Below are positions 48,446 through 60,900 of a DNA stretch of 64,000 bases, one piece after another (within the stretch, counting starts at the first letter, position 1; each line of letters begins with the position of its first letter). The stretch is from Adineta steineri (Eukaryota; Rotifera; Eurotatoria; Adinetida; Adinetidae). The notes beneath the pieces were generated by a model. It saw only the letters and a list, made by a program, of their open reading frames with translations, was not told where the DNA came from and ran no database searches. The stretch spans positions 363,049 to 427,048 of the forward strand of contig CAJNOI010000007.1 in the NCBI GenBank assembly GCA_905250115.1, given 5' to 3'. A program made the translations under genes and the position numbers.

Positions 48446-51400
48446 ATCCATCGGTGCATTGTTGTCGCGTTCATATATCCAACTTCATTGGCCTTGTACA
48501 AGTCTTCTGATTCATTAATTTCTAATATTAGATACTTAATACATTAAGAATACTTCCGTCTTTATCCACGCATATATAGGAGGTAAGATAATATTTCATC
48601 TCTACATTTTGTTACTTATATGTACATCATACTATAGATGATTTTTGTGTTCAGTTAAATCTTATCTCGTATAGAATAGACTGTTTATTTATTTGATGAA
48701 TAAGCTACAAACTTATGAGTAATATCAGTGTAACTAGAGAAAGAAAGAACGAAAAGATACACAATATAGAATTGTGTAAGAATATTACACGTTGATTGAT
48801 TGTGATATCATAAAATTATGTATTGATTTTAGGTTTTTATTATCGCTTTATCCCTCATTATCCGATTTATTGTATTAGAAAGTAATATGATCTCTACCTA
48901 CGACTTCTGTATTCATTATTTCGAAATTCTCTCGAGCACAATCGTCGGCTCTTTTTCTTTTTCTTTGAAATTAGTCATCCATGATGAGTAATTCGACTTC
49001 CACGTATACATATATATATAGTTTATTTAATGTGCCATCTGCGTCCGTTATAGGTATTCAAAAACAATCGTTTGACAAGAAAATTCATAAAAAAAAAGCT
49101 ACCGTCGTCTTTTTTTAGTTGACTTTTTTTTGACTATAAATTGGTAAGTTTTAACATGTTTATTCTAATAGGATTCATTTAAGTTGCCGTTAATGTATTT
49201 GTTGGAATGTCAACATTATACGAACAATAATCTTATTCGATTTCTTTTCCGTTTTTTGTTTTTGAAGAAGAAAATGTCCGACAGGGAACCATCTGCGCCT
49301 TCGTTAAAAAATAACATATATAGATGTATATGTCTGTATATAAAAGGAAGGATATAACTAGCGATTCAGATGACCAACTGTCGACTAGAAACTAAAGTGA
49401 CATTTGTTAGTTATATAGAGAAATTTTTTTTTTAAAATTAATCGAATCAGGCTGTGACCCATCATCAAGCCATTTGTTATTAAGGTCCATGAACAGTATT
49501 TATCATTGTCTAATTTAATAATGCATAAAAAATAATAGACATACTGTTCATTTGTTGAATGTGGGGGTAGGAAAAAGAAATGTGTTCTTATAAATCAAAA
49601 GAAATGATCTTATGTCAAAGAGAAATTAAGTGGTCAAATTTGAAGTGTGAATACAATGTCGTCTGTTTAAAATTTAGTCAGATGTGTTTATACTTCACTT
49701 CATTCTTTGTTTTGTTCTTTTATTTGATGACAACACAGAAAATAAATGAAGTCGCCCTTTAATAAGATAGCCCACTGGCTGAAATGAGTCCATTCTTATG
49801 TTGTTAACAGCACATACATACTTATTGACTCGACTATATCCTCTTTGTGGTATTGTATTATAAGTTGCAAGAACAAAAAAAAATGCGACACAGGGGGTAT
49901 CGGCCAGGTGACCAGCATTTGACCTTTACTACCAACCATCGCCACATGCCTTTCTTTCCCTCATTCTCCCCCTCTTGTGTGCGCTTTCGTATACAGTCTA
50001 ATTGACTTCCGCAACGGGCGTACGCATGTGTACCCACATAGGAGGGTGGGCAGATAGAAAAAAAAATGAGAGAAAAAGATTAATCTTATACATACAACGT
50101 CAATAAATTCAACGAATAATCTAAAAAAAACTAATTGAAATTCAATGAGACTAGTGAACGTACATAGAAGTCACAACTTTACGTTTCATCATTTATAGTG
50201 AGCAGGAAGCATGAATATCTTCTATGTTAGAATTTCTTTTTTTCTGTTGCCTTTATTAATCTGATGACAGATATGTTCTCAGACAATTGATGCCAACACC
50301 TCGTGTACTAATGCTTTCATATACAATCATATATACGGTCCGCAACAATAATGAGAAAGGGGAGGAAAAAGAAACGAGAAATGTCAATTGTTTTATGTAT
50401 TTCATATGCTTACATCATCATCATTTCTATCACCATTATTGACGGTATTTGATCTCAGAGTGTTAGCATCGAAAAGTTCTATATATAGACATGAGAAGAA
50501 AAAACTCATTTGTCGACAAAGTTTTTTTATCTATTCATCTATCTTGATGTAATACGTCTGCGCATGTATATGAATACCAATATAAAACTACATAGTTTCT
50601 AATCGTTATTATCCATTCTGTTCCACTATGTTTGATATGGGAAGACAAGAAAAATGAGAACCTTGGTATATTTAATTATATCTATATAATGCGACGACAC
50701 GAAATCCCGTTTTGTTCTTATCATCATTCCTGTTTACGTCTTAGACAAGGACGTGATTATGTACATTTGTCAACAGATAGACACTTGCCGTTTTGTTACT
50801 TGCGTGCTAGATGAATACACAGATGTTCATTACATATGCATTAATAGATAAAATAGATTTTGTTTAGCATTACAACTAGAAGGGATATAAATGTTAGAGA
50901 TGTTGTATTTTGATTTACATAATAACAACAATAATAGTAACAAACAATTAATTTTTTCTCTTTATTTTTTTTTGCTACAAGCTTTCAATGTTCTCGGGTT
51001 ACTTTCAATAGAATATGTAAAAATGCTATCTGTTGCCACCCGCAAATTCCATGCAGCTGAATTGGAATAATTGATTGTGCTATAGCAGCATCATCATGAT
51101 CAGTAACATTATTAGAAAGAGTAAAAAAAGAAAGAGGAAATAAGCACGTAAAAGAATATATAAAAAAAAGGTATATCTGTCTTCGTAACTATTTTTTCCT
51201 TGATGGTTGCTGAAAGATGAATGTCTTTCTTTCTTGTCTTTGTCAGCTTCTTTTTATCGTCAATAGAAAAAGCTATCGTATCTATGAACATAGAAGTGGT
51301 GACGACGTCGTGTCCTTTATTCTCTTTTCTATTTTTACACGGACGCAAGCCGTTTGGTGACAGTAGAATGCTTACTGCACGAACTAAAAAAAACTGGGTG

Positions 51401-51524
51401 CACAGTAAATGCCCGAGAAAAAAAACGTTGTGATGTGTAAAAAAATGGAGAGAAGAGAAAGAATTCTTTTCCTTTGTTGCTTCTTCGTTGTCGTGTTGTT
51501 TCTTTCTCTTTTTTCGTCGCCAAC

Positions 51525-51560
51525 GGTCGGTCGGTCGTCGGTCGGTCGGTCGGTAGGTCG
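51525..51560. repeat. (GGTC)n microsatellite upstream of the giant gene
   Basis: A GC-rich GGTC/GTCG repeat with small interruptions, about 340 bases before the start codon at 51902, embedded in a strongly pyrimidine-biased stretch (51540-51780). It could lie in the promoter or 5' UTR. Confidence 0.75.
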
Positions 51561-51901
51561 TTCGAGTGTCGTCTTCTTTTTTTAACAACGGCAGAAAAAG
51601 AGAAGATTCTCCAGCTACAATAGTCGATGCCAACTTTGACATTTGAAAATTGTTTTTCCTCTCTCTCTGTTTCTCTCTTGTGCTCACTATTCTTCTCGGT
51701 TTTTTTTCTTCTCTTCTTGTTCTTCTTCATCAACGCTTGACAAACGAGTTTTTTGCTCTCTTTCTCTTGTTCTCGGTGTTGCTACAGACAAAATAACGGC
51801 TGTAGTGAACACTACTGCACCTTTTTTTTAATATTTACTATTGATGTGAATGCGTCTTATGGTCTGGATTATAAAGACATTTTTCTCTTAAACAAACAAA
51901 A

Positions 51902-54900
51902 ATGGGTTGCTCAAATGCTCGTTTATTGGTGCAAACACCACTATCTGAAACAAACACTACAGCAAATGTGAATACCAATAATAATAATAATGTCAATCCA
52001 TTAACAGTACCAGTAACAACACCGATTGAAACATCTCCTACCGGTGTTGTTACTGATACAAATCCGACAACAACACGAATGCATCTAACAGGTGTTGATC
52101 TTGTTGTTGAAAGAAATGGATCGTATACACTTTTGCTTACACCGAAAACTCATAAACAGTTAATGCCCTACGTATTGCGGAAGAAACGATTTCGGTAAGA
52201 AAAATACATGTAAATAAGAATGATTGCGTTTTTGTCATCATTTGATAAACGAATAAAAGATAAGTAGAATCGACATTGTAGTTTTTATATGCATGCTTGC
52301 ATGCATAACGTATTGTTAGTCAATCAAATTAGTTGTTTAAGTGGGTAGGAGAGCAAGCAAAAAGAGTAAATCGTACATATTGCTTCATATTTCAAACTCA
52401 CTTATGCATATGCAATGGCGAGTATTTGTGTGTGTACGTGTATGTATATATATACATATATGGGCTCACTTAAGAAAAAATAAAAAAGTAAAGTAATTTA
52501 AAGGTAGACTTGTATGTTTGTCTGAATTGAAATACAATATTAAAAAATAAGTAGCATCACAACAGAAACTATTTCCTAGCTTCCTCTTCATCATCTTCAT
52601 TTTTTTTTTATTCTTCGATAAAAACTAAACATATAGAGTGTCTAGATCACGTCATCTTCATCGTCATCAGATACATCTTATAAGAAAAAAAAACGTTACC
52701 CTTTTGCTTGATTGCTTCTCAGGCTCTACTATATAATCAGAAAAACGTTCTAGGGAAAATAAGAAAGCACGTTTCCGGTCGTTTTTTTCTATACCCGGTC
52801 AACAATTGCTTTGGTTAGACTAAGCCTTTAGGCTTATAATCATAAATTTATATATAAATAATGTTTGAATATAAAATTAGACATTTTTGTACGGAATAAA
52901 ACTGAAATTGACTGTTTCCGGTAATGAGTAACACTAAATGAATAGTTAGAAAAGTGATATAATTTCATTTTTTTTTATTCGAAAAAAAAAGACGTATATA
53001 GCTACTCTTAACATAATCACAAAGAAGAGCTTTTTCTTCATGGCTGATTTTCTATTTAAGTATGTTGCGTTTCATCATATAATAAATATACAATATGTAC
53101 AGTTGTTTTAACCTTGTTTTATTTCTTTGTCCATAGAGATGTCGCTAATAAACATTCTACTAATATAATAATCGGCATACTTTCTTTCATATAAATGTAT
53201 ATATATTCAAAATATTTAATTGAAAAAAAAAAGAATGAAAAGTAACCTTGTACTTAATCAAAATCAAAAATGTATGTCACCTTTCATTCTCAATCATTGG
53301 TTATAAATTAATTTCTTTGACAAAGACATAGAGAAAGAAAGAAAGAAACGTTAATGCCATGCATCATCAGTCATTTTTTTTTTATTTGTGAGATATAAAA
53401 CACTAAAGGTAATATTATATTTGATTTATTTAGAATTCTCGTTGATAAACCTCGCTCGGAAGGCCCATTAACTGTTAATCCACCGTTATCATCGTATGAT
53501 TTATCAAATAACGAACGAATTATGGAAAGCGGTAAAGAATTAAAATTAAGTGAAAAAAAGAATAAAAAACACAATAAACAAAAAATGGAATCAACTATTG
53601 AATCTGTTCAACAAGTTGCATCGGCTGAACTCGACAAAGCAAAAGCACGATTTATTGGTGGTCGTAGTATTGATCGTGGTAATCCAGAAGATGACGATGA
53701 AAATATTCAATCAGATGATGAAGGTATGATTGAAGAAATAGTTACAACTGTTGAAGAAGATAAAGATCTTGAATGTAAAGTTAAAAAGAAAATTGAAACA
53801 AAAAAAACTGTTGAACAAGATCCTGAAACACATAATAAAATAACTAAAGTTGTAAAAACTGAAGTTACAGAAATAACACGAACAATTACAATTAATGATC
53901 AACATGATCTTGAACGTGCTAAACGTGAATTAGGTATTGATGATGTTAATAAACTTTTACCATCATCACAAGTTATTTATAATTTACCATCAACATATCA
54001 TTCAACATCATCATGGATAGATCATCCACGTTTAACACAAGTACAAGAAAAATATTATGAACCATCAAATGAAATTGTTACATCAGGTGATTTTCCATCT
54101 GATAGTCCAGTTAAACAACATTCACCAATCAATGAAATTAATGAAAAAGAACTCAAACATGATCAACCATTAGCTGATGCAACAACTGTTGGGCGTGGTC
54201 CAGTTGCTGAAACAATTTCATCTTCACTAATACAACAAAACTCAACACCTGTTGAAGACAAAACAATTGAAAAGAAAAAGAAAAAGAAAAAATCTAGTCT
54301 TAATTTATGTTCTTGTACACGTAGTACAACAAATGATGTTGATGAAGAACAACGTAAACAAAAAGCTGCAAATATCGTTGAACAAAAATCGAAACAAAAA
54401 AAGAAAGCATCAGTTACAACAACAAATGCACTTCTTTCAACAACGAATCTTCAATCAGAAACACCAACTGGTAAAACATTAAATGATACACAAATTCAAG
54501 GTCAACAATTAATATCTGATGATATCAAACAATTAATTACAGATAAAAAACCTTTATTAATCGATTATATACATTCAAAAATATTTTTACCATCAAAATT
54601 ATTTACAACAAATGAACAAGATGTTAAAGGAAGACAAATTTCATCACGTATTTTAGATTTATTACGTTATGATCGTTGTTCATCATGGACTAATTTATTT
54701 GAACTATTAAAAGATGAATCTTCCGATCAATTAGCACCAAATCAATTTATACAACCAATGGTTAAAACTTATCAAGATCTATTTACAAATCGTCAATCAA
54801 ATATTTCAAATACATTTTCAACAATACATAATGAAAAAGATATTAAAAATCTTTCTGAAAATAATGATTATATAACCATTGTACAAACACATATAAATGA

Positions 54901-57900
54901 AAGAGATAATCAACCGAATATTGGTGTTATTACAAAACCATTTGTTGAAAATATTGAAGATACACTTGAACGTTTACAACATCATGTTCAATCAGATGAA
55001 AAAGGTTAATATAAGTTTATAATGTTTTTTTTCCCTTTACTTCTATTAACAACTAATGTTGATGGATAGATCAATGTCAGGCATTAACCTTCTTGCTTAG
55101 TTGACTTTTTCCTTCATAGAACAACTTCTTTCTATAATGAGAAGATCTTCTTATAAGGATTTTTTCTTGTCGTACTGATAAATAGATAAATGACGGCAGA
55201 ACAGGAAAGATAATCGCACTAAGCCTTCACCATTGGGTTTCTTTCTTTTTTTTCTCTTTCACTATTTGCGATTACATCATTATAACTCATTGAATATTTA
55301 GTTGGCTGACTGCCATAGCTTACGATATTTAATAGTCTTACTATTTTCTTTGGCAAACAAAGGGAAAGGAAAGGAAAGGAAAGAAAAGAAAAGAGAAGAA
55401 GAAGAAGAGAGAAGAAAAAGAGAAAGGCTAGCATTTGTGTGCGGGCATTCGGTCATTCTTAATTATCTCGAATACTGACAGTGGTGATCATCATGATCAA
55501 TTAATAACATCACGAGGTAAAAATATAAAGAAAAAAGAGAATAGGAAAGGCGCTTTACACATCTATACATTTTGACAAGCGAGCGAGAGGTCAGACTTTA
55601 TTTCGACGCGACCATTGGACAAACAATAGACATATACATATATAGACATACACATTGGTGACACATGTACGTGGACAAAGGTGTTTGTTTAAGGACGAGT
55701 GAATAGAAAAGAAGTGATTGTACATGTGCATGTGTGTATATGTGGACAGTTCACTACATTGACACAATGAGATTCCGACGATATGTTCTGTCTAAGTGCA
55801 GTGGGACACCACCACCAGGGCGTTATTCTGATACAACTGGTAAGTTTCAATTGACTTGAACTATAAAATAAAATCCAAGGCCTATCCTTCAGTATTCGAT
55901 TGCTTCTTAATAATCGTCCTTTGACACACTATCCTATTGATCCTTATTTCTCATCCTAATACTCATATATATGTCAATATTCAACATATAGAAGAGAATA
56001 TGGTATATTTATATATAAAACTCTATGTAATACATTATACAGTACAAATATAATCAAGATTAGATAATAGTCATATACATAATATATCCCGTTCTTATTT
56101 TTTGGTTAGAACTGTTCTTCCATTATTATTGACATTGCCTCCATTAATCGAATACTGTTTAAGTTCGTCTGTATAAACAAATGGTGTAGCATGTAGTTTT
56201 CCAAAGAAACGTTGAAATATATTTCGATGTTTGGTTTGGCGTAAAACTCCTGAAGTTATTTCATCATAAGAATCACTTGAATTCATGATTGGTAAATATG
56301 AGCGTGGAAGAAATGAAGGTTGCGAATTTGAATCAGATGCCATTTATTACTTTACTTGTTTGGTTCGTTCGCTCGTTCGTTCGTTCGTACGTTTGATTAC
56401 TTACTTTTACCTGTCTACACGTCAAACTATTTGACGATTCGTACTGCCCTCATTTTACCTGCTCACTCTTGGTTTTTTTCTTCTTTCTCGCCTCTGATAG
56501 AATGATGAAGTGCATCAATAGCAACTCTATTGATTTCGTTTCTATACGTATGCACATATTTAAAAAAGAATGCGAACGCGACAAAAAGAACGACAAATCC
56601 TTCTAGCAAAAAATATATATATATATAGAAAAAAACCTCATTTTTTTTTGCTTCTATTTTAGTAATCGATAGCGAACACAAAAAACAAGACCCATTGATA
56701 AATACGAAAGAAATTGATATGTCTGATGAAGTGGAGAAAAATATACCTGTTTACAATGAAGAACAATTAACAAAAGCACTTGCTGATATTTCACCACACA
56801 AACCAATAACATTAGCTGAAGCAATAGCTTATCAATATATCGATCTCGAAAATCCAAAATTAGGTTTGTCTAATGATACAATTGAACGTATTAAACATCT
56901 GTTTCGTCCATTATCAAAAGATGATGAATCAACATTAAATTTAATACGTATTAATCGTGCAGGTCAATATTTAGCTGATTTTAATCTTGCTGAAACAAAT
57001 ACATTTGAAAAGTTTCATCTATCAGAACCATTCATATATCAATTACAACAATCCTTTGAACCAACATTGGATTTTAATGAAAAACAATTTCGTTCTTTAA
57101 CTGATGCTATTTTAAAAAATAAAGATGAATATTCAAGTTTACAATTTGATATTGGAAGAACATTAATACCGGCTGATGATATGAAAGAATCATCAACAAA
57201 TGATTTTAGTCAATCAGATTCGGGATATTCAATGACAACAGCAACATACGAAAGTTTAGCTAGTAAAGTTAAAAATGAATTTGAAACTATCAATGAACCA
57301 TTATCTGATCAATTCAATGAATCTGATAAGGTTAGTTCAATTTCTTTTTTTTGCTCTCTCTCTCTCTCTCTTCATTTCTTTCGATATAAGATCAATATAA
57401 GATAAATACATATAATAAAAAAAAATGCTTTTTCCAGACCGTAGATCAAACGAACCTAACGCATAATATACATCTGGATAGTACATTTCCAACTAATGAA
57501 AAAGTACTAGCAGTTCAACAAGAAACGACAGATAATCTTCTTAATAAAGAAAAAGATTCAATACATATTTCATCCGAACCAATTCTAACGAAAGAGGAAC
57601 AACCACCGACACCAGTTTATTTAAAAAAACGTAAATCAACTGGTTTATTTTCGTGTTTTGGAAATAAAAAAGCGAAAGCTTCGACAGAGCAACGTGGCCG
57701 AAAAACAATAGCAGCACCAGCTGCTATCGTTATTACTGATGCACATGTTTTACAGACATCAAATTCTATTCAAGAAAAACCAGTGATTGACTTTGCTCGT
57801 GCACCAGATGGTAAACGTATTTATATTGATGTCTTTCAAAATCGGCCTGGTCTTGATATGTCATATACACCAGATAATTTTGATACTCAATTCTCTTTAC

Positions 57901-60900
57901 CTATTGTAAGAATTCATTAAAAATCTATTTGCATCTGTTGACCTTTTCTGCATGGTTATTTCCTTTTGATTTATATTGCTTATTTATCCTTCAAGCTAGT
58001 TTATATATACATATGTGTTCGTCTTGAATAGTTCGTAATCGTCTGCATTCTCTTTTATTGCCTTGGGTATTCATAAATTAGTTTAGATTGATCTGTCAAT
58101 GAAAGTGATTATTATGCATGCTTGTTCTATGGAATGTTAATTCTAATAATTATATTGAGTAATTTTATTTATTTTATTTAGACAAAACCAGCAAGCGAAT
58201 ATGAAAGACCTCTGACACCAGATCTTAATGAATTGCGAACAACTACAACAATTGAAGAAAAGCCAATTGTTCATTTAGAACCACGATCAGCAACAATTGA
58301 GCCTGTTGATGTTCAAGAAGAGGTCACCGAAAAGAAACCTATTGTTCATTTAGAACCACGTGCAGCAACAATTGAACCTGTAGATGTTCAATATGAATCA
58401 TCGGAAGAAAAATCAATTGTACATCTTGAAGAACATGTACTAAAACTTTCACCAGTTGATGTTCATGCTGAAGGTATTGAAGAAAAACCAATTACCCATT
58501 TAGAACCACGATCACCTACAATTGAACCCGTTGATGTCCAATCTGAAACTGTCGAACATAAATCACTAAAACATTTGGAACCACGTGCACCAACAATTGA
58601 ACCAGTTGATATTCAATCGGGACAATTACCTACGGTTATTCCTTTAACTAAAACTGAAGAATCAACTGTTTCAAAAACAGCAATACATTTACATGGTGCA
58701 GCAGTTGATCTACCAGAAGTTAAATTAGTTGAACCAACACCATTACCAAAATTAACACTTACAAAAGAAAGTCATAAAAAACCCAAAGAATTAATTTCTT
58801 CTGCTGCTGCTACTACTACTAGTGAAAAAGTTTCTAAACCTAAAAAAGCTAGTGGTGGTTTATGTGCATCATGTTTTGGCGCAAAAGCTGCTGAAAAGAA
58901 GAAAAAAGAAGCCAAATCCGAAACTGCTCAAGCACCTATTGAACAAAAGAAAATTGTTGAAGAAGTAAAGAAAGATACTATCCTACCCGAAACGATTTTA
59001 CCAACAACAACAACAACAACGGCAGTAATCGAACCATTACCATTATCTATTGATCTTACTACTACAGTACCAACTATTAATGTTGATTCGTATGAAGAAC
59101 GAACTGTGCACAAGGGTGTTGAAGTAAGATTACAAAAATAGAAATCATATTGATTGAAATTAATCTATTTTCTTTTTTTTTCTTTAATAGGATATTTCTA
59201 AACCAGATGATCGTTTAGATGCTACTATTGAAGCACTAGTATCAACTGAAGAACCCCATTATCAATTACCATCAAGCGAGCCGGTGCCGCTACCACCCGT
59301 AGAAAATGAATACTCAATACCTGCACATGATACATACGATATTCCTCGTTCATTTGAAACACCAAGTGTTGAAAATATACAAATAAATACCGAAGAAAAA
59401 GTATGAATATTCTAGATTAATCTTTATTAATAATTTTATTTAATTTTATTTAGCTTCTTCATAACGAACAAATAACTGATATAAAAACAACAACTGATGA
59501 TATAGTTTTATCAAAACCAAAACTTGATTCATCTCTAATAACAACAATTGAAACAATGCCAAATGTTGACCTCAAAGAATCAGGTACAAAAGGTTCATAT
59601 ACATTACCAACAAAGAAATCTAAAACAAAAAAAGTTAAAGAAGTAAAAGTTAAAGAAGAAAAAGTCAAAGACGAAAAAGTGAAGAATGAAAAGAAATCTG
59701 GTTTATTTTCAAATATCTTTCGTCATAGTGATCGTAAATCAAAAGTACCAGCACTTGATTTACCATCAGTAGAACGTGATTTATCACCAAATAATGAATT
59801 ACGTCAAGCACATCGTTTAGAGAGTGATCCATTACGTATACCAAATACTAATTTACCTAAACCTGATGTTTCATTACCAACATATAATGAACCCGAAGTT
59901 AAAATGACAACTGGACAAACAAAATCACCATCTTCCGAATTTTCAATTCCTGCCGTTGCTTTACCACCTATACCTAATTTACAATTACCCGAAAATGATA
60001 AACAAACCATTGATTCAAATATTGATTTAATGAAAATACCTGCAGTACAATTGCCTGAACTTGAATTTACTTCAAATGAACAAAACCATGAAATAACATT
60101 AAACAATGATGAAAAATTACCTGAACTTCCATTATTAACGCATATTAAACAAGAAAAAGAAATTGAACATTTACCAACTGTTGAAGCTGGTTTAGTATTA
60201 GCATCACCAGTTCAAGATATGTTAGATATTCAAACTGATCATAAACAATTCCCAATTGAAACTGATTATGCTATTAACACAGATTCAGTAAGATAAACAA
60301 TAAATTTTTTTCTATAAGAAAAATTAATTAATTCTATTCTTTATAGATAATTCCAGATTTACCAAAATTATCTTCTGATGAAACAGATTTAATAGTTAAA
60401 CCAGAATTATTATCTACTGAACAAAAATATACAATTACTGATACACAATTTATACCACCACCCGAATTACCAATAACAATTGAACATCATCAATCTCCAC
60501 CTAAACTTCCTGATTTTACATTTCAATTACCTTCAACAGAACCAGTTGAAATTTTATCCAAAGATATCAACACATCTCCTCCATCGTTTGATGATGATGT
60601 TCCAACAGTTACATCAAAAATAGTTCCAGCTATTGAAATTTCAACACCACCACCAATAAAAACTGTTGAAAAAGAAATGATTGAACCAAAATCTCCAATC
60701 AAAAAGAAATCATCAACACTTGCACTTTGCTCATGCTTTGGTAGTAAATCAAATGCCGAAAAAACTAAAACTCTTCCAGCACCTAAAGAAAAATCCAAAC
60801 CAATAACAGTACCAAAAGCTGATCTACCTCCAGTAGATATACCTGTTCCATCATCAAATATATCTTCAACATTAAAAACAAAAGGTACATTACGTGCACC

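Larger units (their letters stand above)
42209..51901. other. 9.7 kb region without convincing genes
   Basis: Neither strand has a frame with sensible composition and conserved motifs. The sequence is AT-rich with many simple repeats: a hairpin-prone TATATA/GTGTATG cluster (45250-45302), (CT)n at 45979-45997, (TTCG)n at 46592-46611, (ATTC)n at 48400-48445, a GATC run near 48050 and (GGTC)n at 51525-51560. It may hold 5' UTR exons, long introns and regulatory sequence of the gene that starts at 51902. Confidence 0.55.

Noticed and set aside
51112-51687. 191-codon minus-strand frame upstream of the giant gene
   Set aside because: It is the complement of a pyrimidine-rich tract and the (GGTC)n repeat. 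The composition is Lys/Arg/Phe-skewed with no domain-like pattern.
55007-55009. TAA as the definite end of the upstream part of the giant gene
   Set aside because: Not accepted as certain: splicing at 55004 gives an in-phase join to 56663 and the Cys-cluster motifs continue downstream. Kept as an alternative.
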